Shown piece after piece: positions 32,343-45,029 of a stretch of DNA of 64,000 nt. Origin of the DNA: Neopestalotiopsis rosae. Its lineage: Eukaryota > Ascomycota > Sordariomycetes > Amphisphaeriales > Sporocadaceae. Each line of letters starts with the position of its first letter. Within the stretch, counting starts at the first letter, position 1. Under the pieces are notes generated by a model. That model searched no databases. It was not told the DNA's origin and saw only the letters and a list, made by a program, of their open reading frames with translations. The position numbers were made by a program, and so were the translations under genes. The stretch spans positions 3,410,001 through 3,474,000 of the forward strand of contig JALGAS010000004.1 of NCBI GenBank assembly GCA_023078685.1. Reading direction: 5' to 3'.

Positions 32343-32971
32343 TTACCAAAACTTGTACCAGCTCTTTTGCTCGGCCTGTTTCGCCTTTTCGCGAGCCTCT
32401 GCTCTCAACCGGGCAACCTCTTCGGCCTTGGCAGCCTTCTCAGCTTGCTTCCTGTCCATGACTTCCACCACCCTCGCCATGGCCTTGCGCTCTTCATCTC
32501 TTTGGTACCGGCATACCTCAAATTGTATTATGGACCCTGCCATGAAGGAAGCAAACGCCCAGTTTGCTGCTTTCGGAATACGTGCTGAACAGAGGGAGGC
32601 AATCAGCGGCTCGATCCTGGCATGAACTGGCAGTTTGTTTCGCTGTACTAACCTCCCGTGAGATACCTTCCCACGCCCAGGACAAAACCAGCACCAATGC
32701 CTGTCATCCAACCCTGCCGCGCGCAAGGGATCTGGTGTACGTTGAAGAAATCTTCTGATTTAATTGACTTGATTCCATCCGATATTGTCGGCTGCCTTTT
32801 CGGTTCCTGTCCCTCTGAAGGACCTCTAGAGACCGAGCCGTCTCTATCCTCGGGCTTCGAGCCGTGGAATATTTCGTAGACTTGGGGCTTTCCAACGTGA
32901 TCTGGGGGCGCCGTCGCTCCGGGAGGAGGGCCCCGAGGCTGCGGTTGTGTCGTATTCTCGTCTTGTGCCAT
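32343..32971 (-). CDS. COX20: Cytochrome c oxidase assembly protein Cox20
   Basis: Two exons on the minus strand (32653-32971, 32343-32584) with a 68-bp intron; 186 aa. Inner mitochondrial membrane chaperone that holds newly made Cox2 during its maturation and copper insertion. A Pro-rich N terminus is followed by the family core: FFNVHQIPCARQGWMTGIGAGFVLGVGRYLTGG, then, over the splice, RIPKAANWAFASFMAGSIIQFEVCRYQRDEE. These are two adjacent membrane hairpin helices with the typical ANWA and FExC motifs. A basic, alanine-rich coiled C terminus ends YKFW. The fungal protein has longer tails than yeast Cox20. Divergent from POL2, 571 bp apart. Confidence 0.88.
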
Positions 32972-33542
32972 TGATGCCGAGTCTCAGTGGTTCGATATTG
33001 CAGTTCATGAAAATCCGCAGTGGCAGCATCAAACAGATTTAGAGCTATGACGCCGCGATGCCGGGGCGGGACTAAACTGAACCTGAACGGTAGCTGCAAG
33101 GGTGGGGTCATCTGCAGTGCAAGTGCGCTAGGGGCGTGCTGCTGAGATCTGGGCGCGCTGACAGGGATCCGCTGGGGGGGCATTTGTCACTTTACGCGCT
33201 TTTTCACAGGTCCTGACCCGCGTCAAGGCGAGACGCGTCTTTGCAAGAGTGGATTTCCCGATTGACCAACGATTTTTGTATTGATCATAATACATACCAA
33301 CAAAGCCCTCCATTGACTGGCTCATTCTATACCCAGGTATTTTCCACTTCAATTTTCTGATCTTTTTCCTCTGAAGTATTGGATTGTAAAAATCACGGAG
33401 GGGAAAAATACACTCTTTTCAGACAGATGTCGCTGGCTTCCCGTCCTTCTATACTTGACCACCACCAATAGGCCCAGCAGGTCTAGTCACTCGCGAGGAC
33501 GGCCTTTTTCGAACAAGCGAGACAGGCAGATGACATCCGACA
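32972..33542. promoter_or_regulatory. Divergent COX20/POL2 promoter region
   Basis: 571 bp between the start codons of COX20 (minus) and POL2 (plus). It contains ACGCGT at 33230-33235 (read from GAGACGCGTCTTT), which matches the MluI cell-cycle box bound by the MBF/Swi6 complex upstream of replication genes. Whether it is used by POL2 is inferred from established MCB biology. Confidence 0.4.
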
Positions 33543-36500
33543 ATGCCTAACACACATCTTAATCGCAAGCCGGCCAAAGGCTATGCCGGTCGTGGCGGCA
33601 AAAAGGCCTTCCATGGCAGCAGGAAAACACAGACATTCGCCGCCACTTCGCGCGCAGAAGGCACATCGGCAGACGAGAAAGCTGAACGCGCCGCCCTCGC
33701 CCACAGTATAGACGAGTCAATGGGCTTCGCCCGCTACGAATCCGGACGCAAGAAGGAAGGTTGGCTAGTCAATGTTCAACCCACGACTGTTGCTCTCTCG
33801 GATACCGACGGCGGACGAGCTGCGCTCGACTGCTACTTCATCGAAGAAGACGGACAGACCTTCAAAGCGACCGTCGAGTACGACCCATACTTCTTGATCG
33901 CAGTGCGGAAAGGCCACGAAAGCGAGGTGGAAGAATGGGTGAAGAGAGTGCCAGGCGGCGGCGTGGTTAAGGGCGTCAAGAGAATCGACAAGGAAGATTT
34001 GAGCATGCCCAACCACCTGCTGGGTTATCGAAGAACATTTTTGGAACTTCGCTTTCGGAACGTCAACGATCTCATGACTGCGAGGAAAGATATCATGCCT
34101 GTGGCTGAGAAGAACCGGAAGGCCATGGGCACTGTAGATGTGTATGCAGAGGTTGCCGCGTAAGTAAAGCCCCAGTGCGCGGGACCCCGATAACATGGTG
34201 GTGATCAATCGCTAACTAAGGCATCAACAATCAGAGAGCAAGCGGGATTTGACCTCTTTGATAATTCACGAGACGACGATAAACGACATAATGCTTCTTT
34301 TGCCGACGCGAGCGACTTCATTGTCGATATCAGGGAATTTGATGTTCCCTACCACGTAAGAGTAATGATAGATATGGGTACGCTGCCGCGACTTTGAGAG
34401 GGTCAAAATGGTACAATTGCTGATGCACCGCAGATATAAGGGCCGGAAAATGGTATTTCGTGGAAGCGAAACATGGTGTCACGACGATAAAATTGAACGA
34501 GGAACGTCTTGCACCCGCAGATCCAGTCGTTATGGCCTTTGATATCGAGACGACGAAACTTCCACTCAAGTTTCCCGACGCTGCGATTGATCAAATTATG
34601 ATGATTTCGTACATGATCGATGGCCAGGGGTTCCTCATCACGAACCGCGAGATTGTGTCAGAGGACATTGCCGACTTTGAGTATACACCCAAACCAGAAT
34701 ACCCTGGACCTTTCATGATTTTCAACGAACCAGATGAGAAGGCTGTCATTGAGCGCTTCTTTCTACACATCAAGGAGGCAAGACCGACCGTCATTGCAAC
34801 CTACAACGGAGACTTTTTCGATTGGCCATTCGTAGAAGCCCGTTCAAGTGTCAATGGTATCGACATGTACCGGGAAATCGGATGGAAAAAGGACAACGAA
34901 GACATCTACAAGTGCACCTATGGTGTACATATGGATTGTTTCGCCTGGGTCAACCGTGATTCCTACCTACCACAAGGAAGTCGTGGTTTGAAAGCAGTCA
35001 CGGTAGCCAAGCTCGGATACGACCCAGATGAGCTTGATCCCGAGTTGATGACCCCGTACGCCGCCGAGAGACCCCAAACGCTGGCCGAATATTCCGTCTC
35101 CGATGCTGTTGCGACGTATTTTCTGTACATGAAGTACATTCATCCCTTCATCTTCTCTTTGTGTACAATTCTACCTCTGGGAGGTGATGACGTGCTGCGC
35201 AAGGGAACTGGTACTTTGTGTGAGATGTTGCTCATGGTGCAAGCCTATCAACAAGAAATTGTGCTGCCAAACAAGCATGTTGCGCCAAAGGAATCATTTT
35301 GGGATGGCCATCTTCTCGATGCAGAGACCTATGTTGGTGGCCACGTCGAGAGTATCGAGGCCGGAGTGTTCCGTGCTGATATTCCCGTCAATTTTGCCGT
35401 TGATCCTGGCGCAGTCGATGAGCTCTTGCGCGATCTCGACGCTGCCCTCAAATTCAGTATCACCGTTGAAGAAAAGAAGTCGCTAGACGACGTTGTCAAC
35501 TACGAGGAGGTAAAGGAGCAGATTGCTGCTCGTCTCAACCAGCTCAAAGAAACACCCAACCGGAGTGAAAGGCCCCTCATTTACCATTTGGACGTTGCTT
35601 CCATGTATCCCAACATCATGACGACAAATCGATTGCAGCCAGACTCCATGATTCAGGAGTCCGACTGTGCCGCCTGCGACTTTAATCGTCCCGGAAAGAC
35701 ATGCGACAGGAGGATGCCATGGGCTTGGAGAGGCGAGTATCTCCCTGCCAAGCGAGACGAATACAACATGATTCGGCATGCGCTGGAGAATGAAAAGTTT
35801 CCAGGCAAATGGCCCAAGTCGCCCATGAGGACCTTCCAGGAGCTATCGGAAGATGAAAGAGCTGCTCTCGTGCGAAAACGTCTACAAAATTTCAGTCAAA
35901 AGGTCTACCACAAGATTCGTGACCAGACTACCATCGTTCGCGAAGCCATCATCTGTCAGAGAGAAAATCCATTCTACATCAACACGGTCCGAGATTTCCG
36001 AGACCGTCGCTACGACTACAAGGGCAAAGCAAAGGTGTGGAAGGGCAAAACGGACAGCTTGAAGTCTGCTGGTGCGCCCTCGTCAGAAGTTGACAATGCC
36101 AAGAAGATGATCGTCTTGTTTGACTCGTTGCAGCTTGCGCACAAGGTCATTCTCAACTCTTTCTACGGATATGTCATGCGCAAGGGTTCTCGGTGGTACT
36201 CCATGGAAATGGCTGGCGTAACGTGTTTGACGGGTGCCACCATTATTCAGCTGGCTAGGCAACTTGTCGAGCGTCTTGGTCGGCCCTTGGAACTGGACAC
36301 TGATGGTATCTGGTGCATGTTGCCCGCCACATTCCCAGAGAACTTTGCCTTCAAGCTGAAGAATGGCAAGAAGATGGTCATTTCCTACCCTTGTGTGATG
36401 TTGAACCATCTTGTTCATGACAAGTTCACAAATCACCAGTACCAAACTTTGACGGACCCTAAAACATTCAAGTACGAAACCCACAGTGACAACTCCATCT

Positions 36501-39500
36501 TCTTTGAGGTCGACGGTCCGTACAAGGCCATGGTTTTGCCAACATCCAAAGAGGAAGACAAGAACTTGAAGAAGCGTTATGCCGTTTTCAATGACGATGG
36601 AAGTCTGGCAGAGCTCAAGGGTTTCGAGGTCAAGCGTCGTGGTGAGTTGAAGCTCATCAAAATCTTCCAACAGCAAATCTTCAAGTTCTTCCTCGAGGGT
36701 GAGACGCTGGCCGAGTGTTACGCTGCAGTTGCCAAAGTCGCCAATAGGTGGTTGGATGTACTGAACAGCAAAGGTTCCACCTTGGCAGACGAGGAATTGA
36801 TTGATCTCATTTGCGAGAATCGAAGCATGTCCAAAACACTAGAAGAATATGGCAACCAAAAGTCCACCTCCATCACGACCGCCAAGCGTCTTGCCGAGTT
36901 CTTGGGTGAGCAGATGGTGAAGGACAAAGGCCTCAACTGCAAGTACATCATCTGCGCCAAGCCAAGAAATGCGCCCGTCACAGAGCGAGCTGTGCCTGTC
37001 GCCATCTTCTCTTCTGACACCGATATCAAGAGGCGGTATCTGACGAAGTGGCTCAAAGAAGAGCCTTCTGACATGGACCCTCGTGCCCTTCTTGATTGGG
37101 ACTACTACACCGAGCGTCTTGGGTCCGTCATCCAAAAGCTCATCACTATCCCTGCTGCATTACAGAAAGTCCGCAATCCTGTACCACGTGTACCGCACCC
37201 GGACTGGCTTCAGCGACGAATCAACATCAAGGACGACAAGATGAAGCAAAAGAAGATGACCGACATGTTTGCCAGCAAGGGGCCCTTGGAGGATATCACG
37301 AATATCTCGGGGTCTCGGCTGGATGATGTTGAGGATTTCGGAACCAAGCTTCTCAAACCCAAGAGCACGACGGCAGCAATTAACTCGTCGCAAGTTATTG
37401 TTCCAGTAGCACAGAAGAGGAAGTCTCCTGAACCTGAGAAAGACAATACCGATCCCTTCGCAGCTCTACCCAAAGTCATGCCAAACCCTTCCGACAATTA
37501 TCCCGCCTTTCTCGAGTACCAGAAGCAGAAATGGAAGATTCAGAAAGCTGCTCGCATTAGACGCCGCCACCTGTTCGGCGAGCGCCGCGGCAATGTTGGA
37601 AGCAACATTCAACAAACATTCCGCAACCAGGCTGAAGTAACATTCAGGAACACTTGGCAACTGTTGCAGCTGAAGAACACCGACAACCCTGGTGTCGTTA
37701 TGGCATACGTCCTCATTGATGCCAAGATTCATATGCTCAAGATCAAGGTACCGCGTACTGTCTTTTTGAATCTCAAAGGCAAGGACCTGCCCGAGATTGA
37801 AGTCGCAGGATGCGAAGCAGAGCAAGTCAATCACACGCTGCCCAACGGACACTCTTCAACACACTTGTTCAAGCTCACCGTGCCCGAGGAGATCTACTTT
37901 GCCGAAGCAGACAAATTTTCATTGCTGTTCAACCACCCAAGTGTCGAAGGCGTATACGAGAAGCAAGTCCCATTGAGTATTCGTGCCGTCTTGCAACTTG
38001 GAAATCTGGCAACGATCGATGAGAGCCAAGCCGGAGTCCTGGGCAAGGGTTTAGAGCAAGGATTTGACCTCGGTAGCTTGAAGAGACCACTCAAGCCCAA
38101 GCCCTACCTCGACACGAACCCGCTCGCGTACTTGTACATCTCGCATATCACTTCGGGCGAAAGACAAATTTTTGGACTCTTCTCTTCCACTGGAGATCAA
38201 GCTCATATTGTCATCTTGCAAAAGAACAAGGATTCTGGTACTGATCTTCCTAATGTTGGAAGAATCTACAATGAACTGCTCACCAAACGCATGACGGAGG
38301 GCCAAGGTACAAACTGGCAAGACTGCTTCAGCTATCAGAGCACGCTGAGCTTCAAGGTCACCCAAGTCACAACTCGCAGGAAAGCGCACCTTGAGATAGG
38401 AGATTTGATCAAGAAGATGAGGAAGGACGAGCTGCGACCGCAGATGTTGGTCGTTCAGTCCTCGCAGCGGAGTCAACTGGTACATGATGTCCCTGTGCTC
38501 GCAGACTTCCCTATTCTGCCACTCAAGTATGACCAGGCCGATAGCGCGTTACCACCACTGGGATGGCAATCAGTGATTGCGAAACGCCTGGTGACGCACT
38601 ACCTCAATCTCGGCTCCTGGATTCTGCACCTCACTGCTCTTGCTCGCTATGGCGACATTCCCCTCTGTAACTTGGAGCGCGATGATCCTCGCTTTCTCAT
38701 CGATATTGCCTATGCACGTCGCCTTCAAACCAACAACGTCGTCTTGTGGTGGTCACCTGCACCACGACCCGATCACGCTGGTTATGAACAAGATGACGTG
38801 ACGGGGCCGCTTGATACAGTTGCCATGCCATCCGTCAACAATCCGGGAACATACGCCTCAGTGTGTATCGACTTGGACGTTCGCAACTTGGCCATCAACA
38901 CGATTCTGACATCTTCGTTGATCAATGAGCTAGAGGGCTCCGACTCGATATCGTTCAATCCCGCGGCCGACTCTGCTGGCGGTGACGGTTCCGAGATGTT
39001 GTACTCGGAGAACGCGTTTGCAAATGCCGGCGTACTCGTGTTACGTGAGATGGTGAAGTCATGGTGGGCAGAGGCCTGCAAGGGAAGCCCCATGGCGGAT
39101 ATTCTAGTGCAGCATCTGGTTCGATGGGTTGAGTCGCCAGACAGTTTCATGTACGATCGGGCCTTGCATTACTACGTGCAAATGATGTCGCGCAAGGCCC
39201 TCCTCCAACTAATGGCCGACTTCCGACGTGTTGGGTCACAAGTCGTCTTTGCCAACTCCAACCGCCTCTTGCTGCAGACCACCAAGAGCGAAGTCGGCAA
39301 CGCGTATGCCTACAGCCAATACATCCTGAAGAGCATAAAGGGAAAACCACTGTTCCACTTCATTGATCTAAATGTCAAAGAGTATTGGGATTATCTCGTT
39401 TGGTATGATGAGTTCAACTATGGCGGAAAGGCGTGCCAAGAGGTTGTTGAGGCCGAGACTCAAGCCCTTGAGGTTGTCATGAATTGGCAACTCAAGATGT

Positions 39501-40483
39501 TCCTGCCTATTCGCCTTCAAGACACTTTTCAAAAATGGGTTGTCGAGTTTATTCAGACCATGCATGCGCTGAAGCGTGGGCCTGTCAACCCAGACTCCAC
39601 CCCTCGAACGACACAGCTGCCATTCAAGAGTCTCACTCAAATTGAGGTTGATGACGAAGGCCGAGATCCAATTATTCTGACAGGTGCCTTTGAAAAGCCA
39701 TTGAAAAAGGAGATCAAGAGCCTTTTGGCTACCCAAGGTCGCGAGCTGTTACATGCAGAGCTCGCATCCGACTGGTCTTTTCCCTCTCTTCCTGGCAGCC
39801 AGGAGCTCGTTACGACTTCTGTAAACACCAAGAGCAAGAAGACGACTGCCCTGCCAACAAAGAACGCCGTATTGGAATTGGTCAAGTCGCTCATGCAGGT
39901 ACTCTCCCTCGACAAGAATATCACCAATGAAGCACGACTCCTGCGAAAGGAGCTTCTGGCAATGTTTGATGTTCGCGAATTCTCCAAAGAAGCCTCCTTC
40001 ACCAATCCAAGTTCCAGCCTCAAAGTGACTCAGTGGAGTTGCCCCGAATGCACCCTCGCACGGGACTGGGATCTATGTCGCGACGAAGTCCTGCTCCCAG
40101 ATATGGAAGCTTTCATGAGCGGTTTGCCAGCAGATGCCACCACTGAGCAGATCCAAGCAGAGCTGAAGAGAGCAGCCGCGATCAAGCCGTGGACGTGTGA
40201 ATACTGTGATGCCGAGTTTGACCGACTGCGCATCGAGGAGAGATTAATGGGCGATGTCGAGAGATTCGTGATTGAGTGGTCCACCCAGGACATCAAGTGT
40301 GCGAGATGCGGCGGCGTCAAGTTGAACGAGTTTGCCGAGCATTGTACGTGCTCGGGACCCTGGACAGAGAGTGTCAAGCGTGATGAGTTGGTCAAGAGGC
40401 TTGGAGTGTACCGAGGCGTCGCCGAATGGTTTGGATTGAGGATGCTTGGAGAAGCTGTTGGTGAGGTTTTGGGATGCCTCTGA
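33543..40483 (+). CDS. POL2: DNA polymerase epsilon catalytic subunit A
   Basis: Three exons (33543-34159, 34235-34377, 34434-40483) with introns of 75 and 56 bp; 2269 aa. Main leading-strand polymerase, with 3'-5' proofreading. Translation shows exo I FDIETTKLP with Asp290 and Glu292, polymerase motif A HLDVASMYP with Asp640 and Met644, motif C ELDTDG with Asp875 and Asp877, and NSFYGYVMRKGSRWYSMEMAGV between them. The Fe-S ligands Cys665, Cys668 and Cys677 follow motif A (CAACDFNRPGKTC). These numbers are the same as in budding yeast Pol2. The inactive C-terminal polymerase half follows, then the two zinc sites CPEC/CEYC and CARCGG/CTC near the end, which bind Dpb2. Intron 2 was placed to restore DMDIRAGKWYFVEAKHG. 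Confidence 0.97.
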
Positions 40484-40920
40484 ACAGTTTGATAGACGAA
40501 GCTTTGCTTATCGACATTGGTTGGCGTTTGGCGTTGCCTTTCATCTTACTTAGGCTGTACTTAGCATTGAATCTGAGCGCAACATTTCATACCACTGTAT
40601 ATGCCTCATGGTTTTGTACGTGATATTTTCGTGGGAGAACTATATTGAAGTCATCTGACATAGTTTCTCCTTATCCCGAGTGAAATCATCCTTTCATAAT
40701 GACAGAATTGACTTGATGCAGAATGTGCATGAATATCCGCGGGTTGCCAATTTGGTTGAGCTTGAGTTCATCTCTGAATGTGGCTGGCCTAGACCTGTTG
40801 CAGTGCCAGCAAAAAGAGGCACGGATGCATTTGAGATGAGAACTTTGGCGTCCTCACAATCCGGACACGACTGAATTCGTGCTTATCAAATCCTTTACTA
40901 GCACCAACCATCTGCTGCGT
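40484..40920. other. Intergenic, 3' flanks of POL2 and a BTB gene
   Basis: Convergent 3' regions. The only ORF of note (64 codons at 40680) shows no feature. Confidence 0.6.
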
Positions 40921-42481
40921 CTAGTCGAATTCCGAGTCTGAACTAAACATACGTGATCTCTTGCGCGCACCCTTGGGCGCGGTACTCTGTGCCGTGGACA
41001 CATTTGGTTCGAGGCCTGTCTTGGCGGCCTGTGATCGAAGATGCTTGAGGTGGAAATCTTCTAGCTCGACATAATTCCCCAAGCAGACTTTCGCAATAGT
41101 CTCGTAGGCCTTGGGCACAGGATGACAACTGTCATGTGGGTACCTCCGAGATTCTAAGGAATACTTCACTATGTTTAGCGCTCCTCCACCATACGAATAT
41201 AAAGATTTCCAGCCAGGAGCTACATCAATTCATTAGAATCATTTGCCACTCGAGTCACGATTGCTTATGGGTGGATTTGTGTTAGCCTGGGCGTACCTTT
41301 AGGATTGGCGTCATCGATAGCGCTGTCCCGCATGTACAAGCCATAGGGAAATACACCGAAAGGGCTATCTCTGCCTCTACGGCCTTGAGTATCCTTGAAG
41401 GCGCAGTTTTTAGTTTCAGAACTATCCGAATCAATTACTTTCAAGGGTCGTGGATCCTCTATTTTGCCGCGTTGATTCTCTAAGTTCATCCTGGATAATA
41501 CTGTAAGTAGGCTTTGTATTGAATGTGGGCAAGACCCTTTCGGCGGTAGAGGCCATAGGCCATTCTCTACCAACGATGTCATCAAGGATCCGAACATAAT
41601 AAAGTGGCATTTCCTTTCCTTTTCGGCGCATTTTATTTTAATGCAAGGCGAAGTGCCCTCTTGGGGCATTGGCATAAATTGCTGGACAGCATCTTGGAAC
41701 ACGTGGTATATTCGAGCAACAACTTCGTCGTTTACCGCTTGCGCTTTCTCTGGATAAAGGTTAACACACGTACAACACCACGTCGCAGACAAGATGATAT
41801 ACCCAATAGACCAGGAGGTGCAGAACCTTCGAACTCCCACGTCTCCAAACCGAGCACCATCTCTAGCAGAGTACTTTCCAGCAGGAACTGGTCGCCAAAC
41901 TCCCACGCGACCCAGAGCTTTTTGTGAAGAGTCCATTCAAGACCAGTCCCGCCTTTCAGCATCCAACCAGGGGAATACTCGTTACGCAAAGGTTGAAGCC
42001 AGGTCTTGGCCCACGGTCGAAGCACCTTCCCCAAATCGTACTTGTCGCTCAAGACGCAGAGCTCGTACAGCACTTCTACAGCGTGTTTGCCTTCAACGGG
42101 AGGTACTTTTTCGAAGTGACTGTGTATAATATTGAGTATGGTGGTCATGGCCCCTGGATGATCATCTGGGAGTTCGACGACCCACTCGCCTTGGGACGAA
42201 TTCTGATTGCGTGACTCCTTCCATGGCCTGTACAACATGGCCTTCCAAACGGGAGATGCTCGCGAGAGCGTCTTTGACTCGCACACGAAGACCGTAGTCT
42301 GCCGATGCCCGTGGCCATCCTCTGACCCGATACATTCCGTCGCGCCGACTCGGAGGCGCAAGTCGCCATCTGGGTCAATCACGACCTGCGCGTCGGATTT
42401 TGGCAAATCCGGGCATAAAAATGTATCGGACGTGCGGGTCCGACGACGAGACATGGCTTCGGGAGCAGACTGAAAAGGCAC
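40921..42481 (-). CDS. BTB/POZ-domain protein, intact copy
   Basis: Three exons on the minus strand (41803-42481, 41297-41749, 40921-41219) with introns of 53 and 77 bp; 476 aa from MPFQSAPEAMS. The N-terminal half is a fungal BTB domain: DAQVVIDPDGDLRLRVG, TTVFVCESKTLSRASPVWKAMLY, EWVVELPDDHPGAMTTILNIIHSHFEKVP and VLYELCVLSDKYDLGKVLRPWAKTWL. The middle carries a Cys pattern (CIKIKCAEKERKCHFIMFGSL), FGVFPYGLYMR and WKSLYSYGGG. The C terminus is basic (KGARKRSRMFSSDSEFD) and may be nuclear. Such proteins are numerous and fast-evolving in filamentous fungi; the role may be in ubiquitin-ligase adaptors or protein association. A diverged second copy lies upstream. Confidence 0.82.
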
Positions 42482-43436
42482 GCGTGAGTGTGACCACTAT
42501 CGGCCTTTGCTAGATGAAAGGCATCCAGAGCTGTTTTCTCATTTATCAATCCCGAACCAACATCACGTGACCTGCCTGATAAAATAGCGATTAGGTGGGG
42601 GGCTGCAGGGACAGTTTTCCATCCATTGTATGAAGTACACATCTTAGTTTGCCTCAGTTGAATGATATAATTGTCATTATCTTTCCTCCTTCCGACGATG
42701 ATATTGATTTATTGAAACAAATGTGTCTCTGAGTTATCGCGCGGTGCTTGATTGGACCATTAAGCTCGCAGACAGGTTCACCCGCTGCTTTGCCGTTGCG
42801 CGCGAAATCTATAGTGGCCGATCGGTGAATTCGCCCTGGGCGGACTGCTGCACCCCAAGCTTGTCTATTGCCGCACTATGTGCGGCTATGCGCATTTGGA
42901 CAGCAGCTTCTGTAATTCAGTAGCTGCAATTTCGTTTGCATACGTCAAGTCATGCTCGCTCCAGGAATTGGGTTGTCACAGAACCTCTCGCGTTTGGGTG
43001 TGTCTGTCGGTCAATTGGTCGCCTTGTGTTTGGTTAAGTCCCTATATGACCGCCTCCTGGGGATGTCCCGTGAGCCTGCTCTGTGGTAACAGCCGGGAAG
43101 GGACAGGCTCTGAAGATGCAGGCAGTCGCCTGGAAATTTTCAACGAGAAATGCTGTGCCGTGGCAGAAATTCCCAAGTCGTATCACTGGCTTTTTTCCAC
43201 AGTTGTGAGACTGCCGACTTTGCAATTGAGCAAAATTGACGATTCATGGCCACTATGTTTGGATTCTGATTTCTTTCCACACTTATAAGAAAAGGCAGGC
43301 TCATGCCTTAGGACATGTCACAATTTAGAGGGGCGAATGAAGAATAATTTAAGAAACAACACCGAGCAACTTTGAATAACGTGTTTAGAGGACACAAGAC
43401 ATTTGGTTTTTTTTTTATGGTCCTTTGAGCAGCGGA
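42482..43436. other. Spacer between the two BTB copies, with upstream homology
   Basis: Promoter of the intact BTB gene, including CACGTG at 42564-42569 and GATTAGG at 42589-42595. A segment near 42725-42840 (around GCTTGATTGGACCATTAAGCT) resembles 45450-45550 upstream of the second copy, so the duplication reaches past the promoter. The remaining 500 bp shows no gene. Confidence 0.6.
42564..42595 (-). promoter_or_regulatory. Shared BTB promoter elements: CACGTG and GATTAGG
   Basis: ATCACGTGA and, 18 bp further on, GATTAGG lie about 85-115 bp upstream of the intact BTB start. The same two elements with similar spacing occur upstream of the pseudogene copy (45309-45314 and 45334-45340) although the coding regions have diverged strongly. 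CACGTG is the E-box bound by bHLH or Cbf1-type factors. Confidence 0.45.
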
Positions 43437-45029
43437 CTACGATGTTTCCAGCTTCTGCCTTTTGCGAGTTGGTTCTGAGATTTTTGCATCGGCGACAACT
43501 TCAATACCTGTCTTTGCAGCCTGTGATTGGATGTAATGTAGATGAGAGCTTTCAAGCTCAATGGCGATTTCTGAACACGCCTTCTCAATGTAATCGTGTC
43601 CTTTGAGTACAGGGTGACATTTCTCGTGGAGTGGTACTGGGCGCCCAAACTGCGCTCTAGGCACTTTGCGGCCGCCTATAACCTTTAGACCATGGTCTGG
43701 CAGCTTATAATTTGATACATTCTGCTCGTCTTTAAAGATATTCGAATAAAATAATTGCTCGCCATTGCCTAATTTGAGGATTAGACCACCTAGTCAGTCG
43801 AGCTATTGTTATCGATCATGGTATTTGAAGTACGTTAGACATACCTTGGTCTTGAGTACCATGAGCACTGCTTGTTGGGGCTCTTAAGCCGGCGGGAAAT
43901 ACGCCAAAAGGGCTACACAGCTCTTTTTCTTCTCGATTTACGGCTGAGGAAGAAGTATATTTAGCGGCACCCCAACATTTAGATAACCTGATGGGCCTAG
44001 GGTCGTGCAAAAGACCATCGCCATTCTGCAGTTGCATCCTGGATATGGCTGTAAGCAAGTCACGCATTGAGTTTTGGCGAGACCGTTTTTCTGGTAAGGG
44101 CCATAGTCCATTTTCCAGAAGGGTCATTATCAACGAGCCGAGCATGACGCAATGACACTGGGCGTGTCCCTGGCGACATTTTCCCTCAATCTGTAACGAG
44201 GAGCCGTCCTGCGAGCGAGGCGCGAATGTGTCTATAGCGTCTTGAAATAGATCGTAGAAACCAGCTACGATTTTTTTCGCTCGCTGCCTGTGCTTTGGCT
44301 GATGCCGTGTTAATGGAGATTCAAACAACGTAGTGTGGAAGAAACTACGTACCTGAAAGACCAGGAGGTCCACGGCCGTCGAATTGCCAATCTTTCAAAT
44401 GGAAGACCATGTCTTCAAAAGTTTTCCCTACCAAGATTTGGTCGCCGAGCTCCCAGGCAATATAAAGGTGTTTATGGAGAGCCACTGGATCATCAATCTT
44501 CCGGCCCAGCAGCCCGTTGGAGTACTGGTCTCGTAGAGGCTAAAGCCAGGCCTTAGCCCAAGGCCGCAGTATTTTTGTCAGATCGTACTTATCGGCCAAA
44601 AAAACGAGCTCGTATAGTGGTGGTATAGATTCTTCAGCTTTGTCGGCGTGTAGGCTCTCAAAGCGGAGATGGATGATGTCGAGTATGGTAGTCATGGGCT
44701 GTACTTTCTCATCTGGCAGCTCTACGACCCAATCGCCTTGGCTCCGATTGTGGGACTCGCTCGAGGGCCCATTCAAGTTCGACGTCCAGACAGCAGATGC
44801 CCCGAGAAAGTGTCTTTAAATCACACACAAAAATGGTGGCCCTCTAATGCCCATGGCCCTCTCCGGAACCGATGCATTCGGTGGTCCCCACGCGAAGGCA
44901 CAGGTCGCCGTCAGGATCAAGAACGACCTGCGCGTCTGTTTCAGGGAGATTCGGGCAAGTCATAGTGAGGAAACCGGAGAATACAACGAGGTTCGGCTGT
45001 AGCGGCCAAAGGGACCAATTGAAAGGCAT
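43437..45029 (-). pseudogene. BTB/POZ-domain pseudogene, diverged second copy
   Basis: Colinear with the intact copy along its length: MPFNW start, DAQVVLDPDGDLCLRVGTTECIGS, WVVELPDEKVQPMTTILDIIHLRFE, LYELVFLADKYDLTKILRPWAKAWL, the Cys block with HCVMLGSLIMTLLENGLWPLPEK, FGVFPAGL and the C-terminal RSQAAKTG. It is broken by a TAG in place of Arg just after EGHGH (near 44848), by one extra G after TLSR (near 44801), by a TAG in place of Gln after KAWL (near 44540), and by one extra base in a run of seven A/T in exon 2 (near 44271-44277). The intact copy shows what each site should be. Divergence is large, so the duplication is old. Confidence 0.8.

Noticed and set aside
44540..44860. Repeat-induced point mutation as the cause of the BTB pseudogene stops
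   Set aside because: The copies differ widely in all directions and include single-base insertions. There is no dominant C-to-T pattern, so RIP is not supported.
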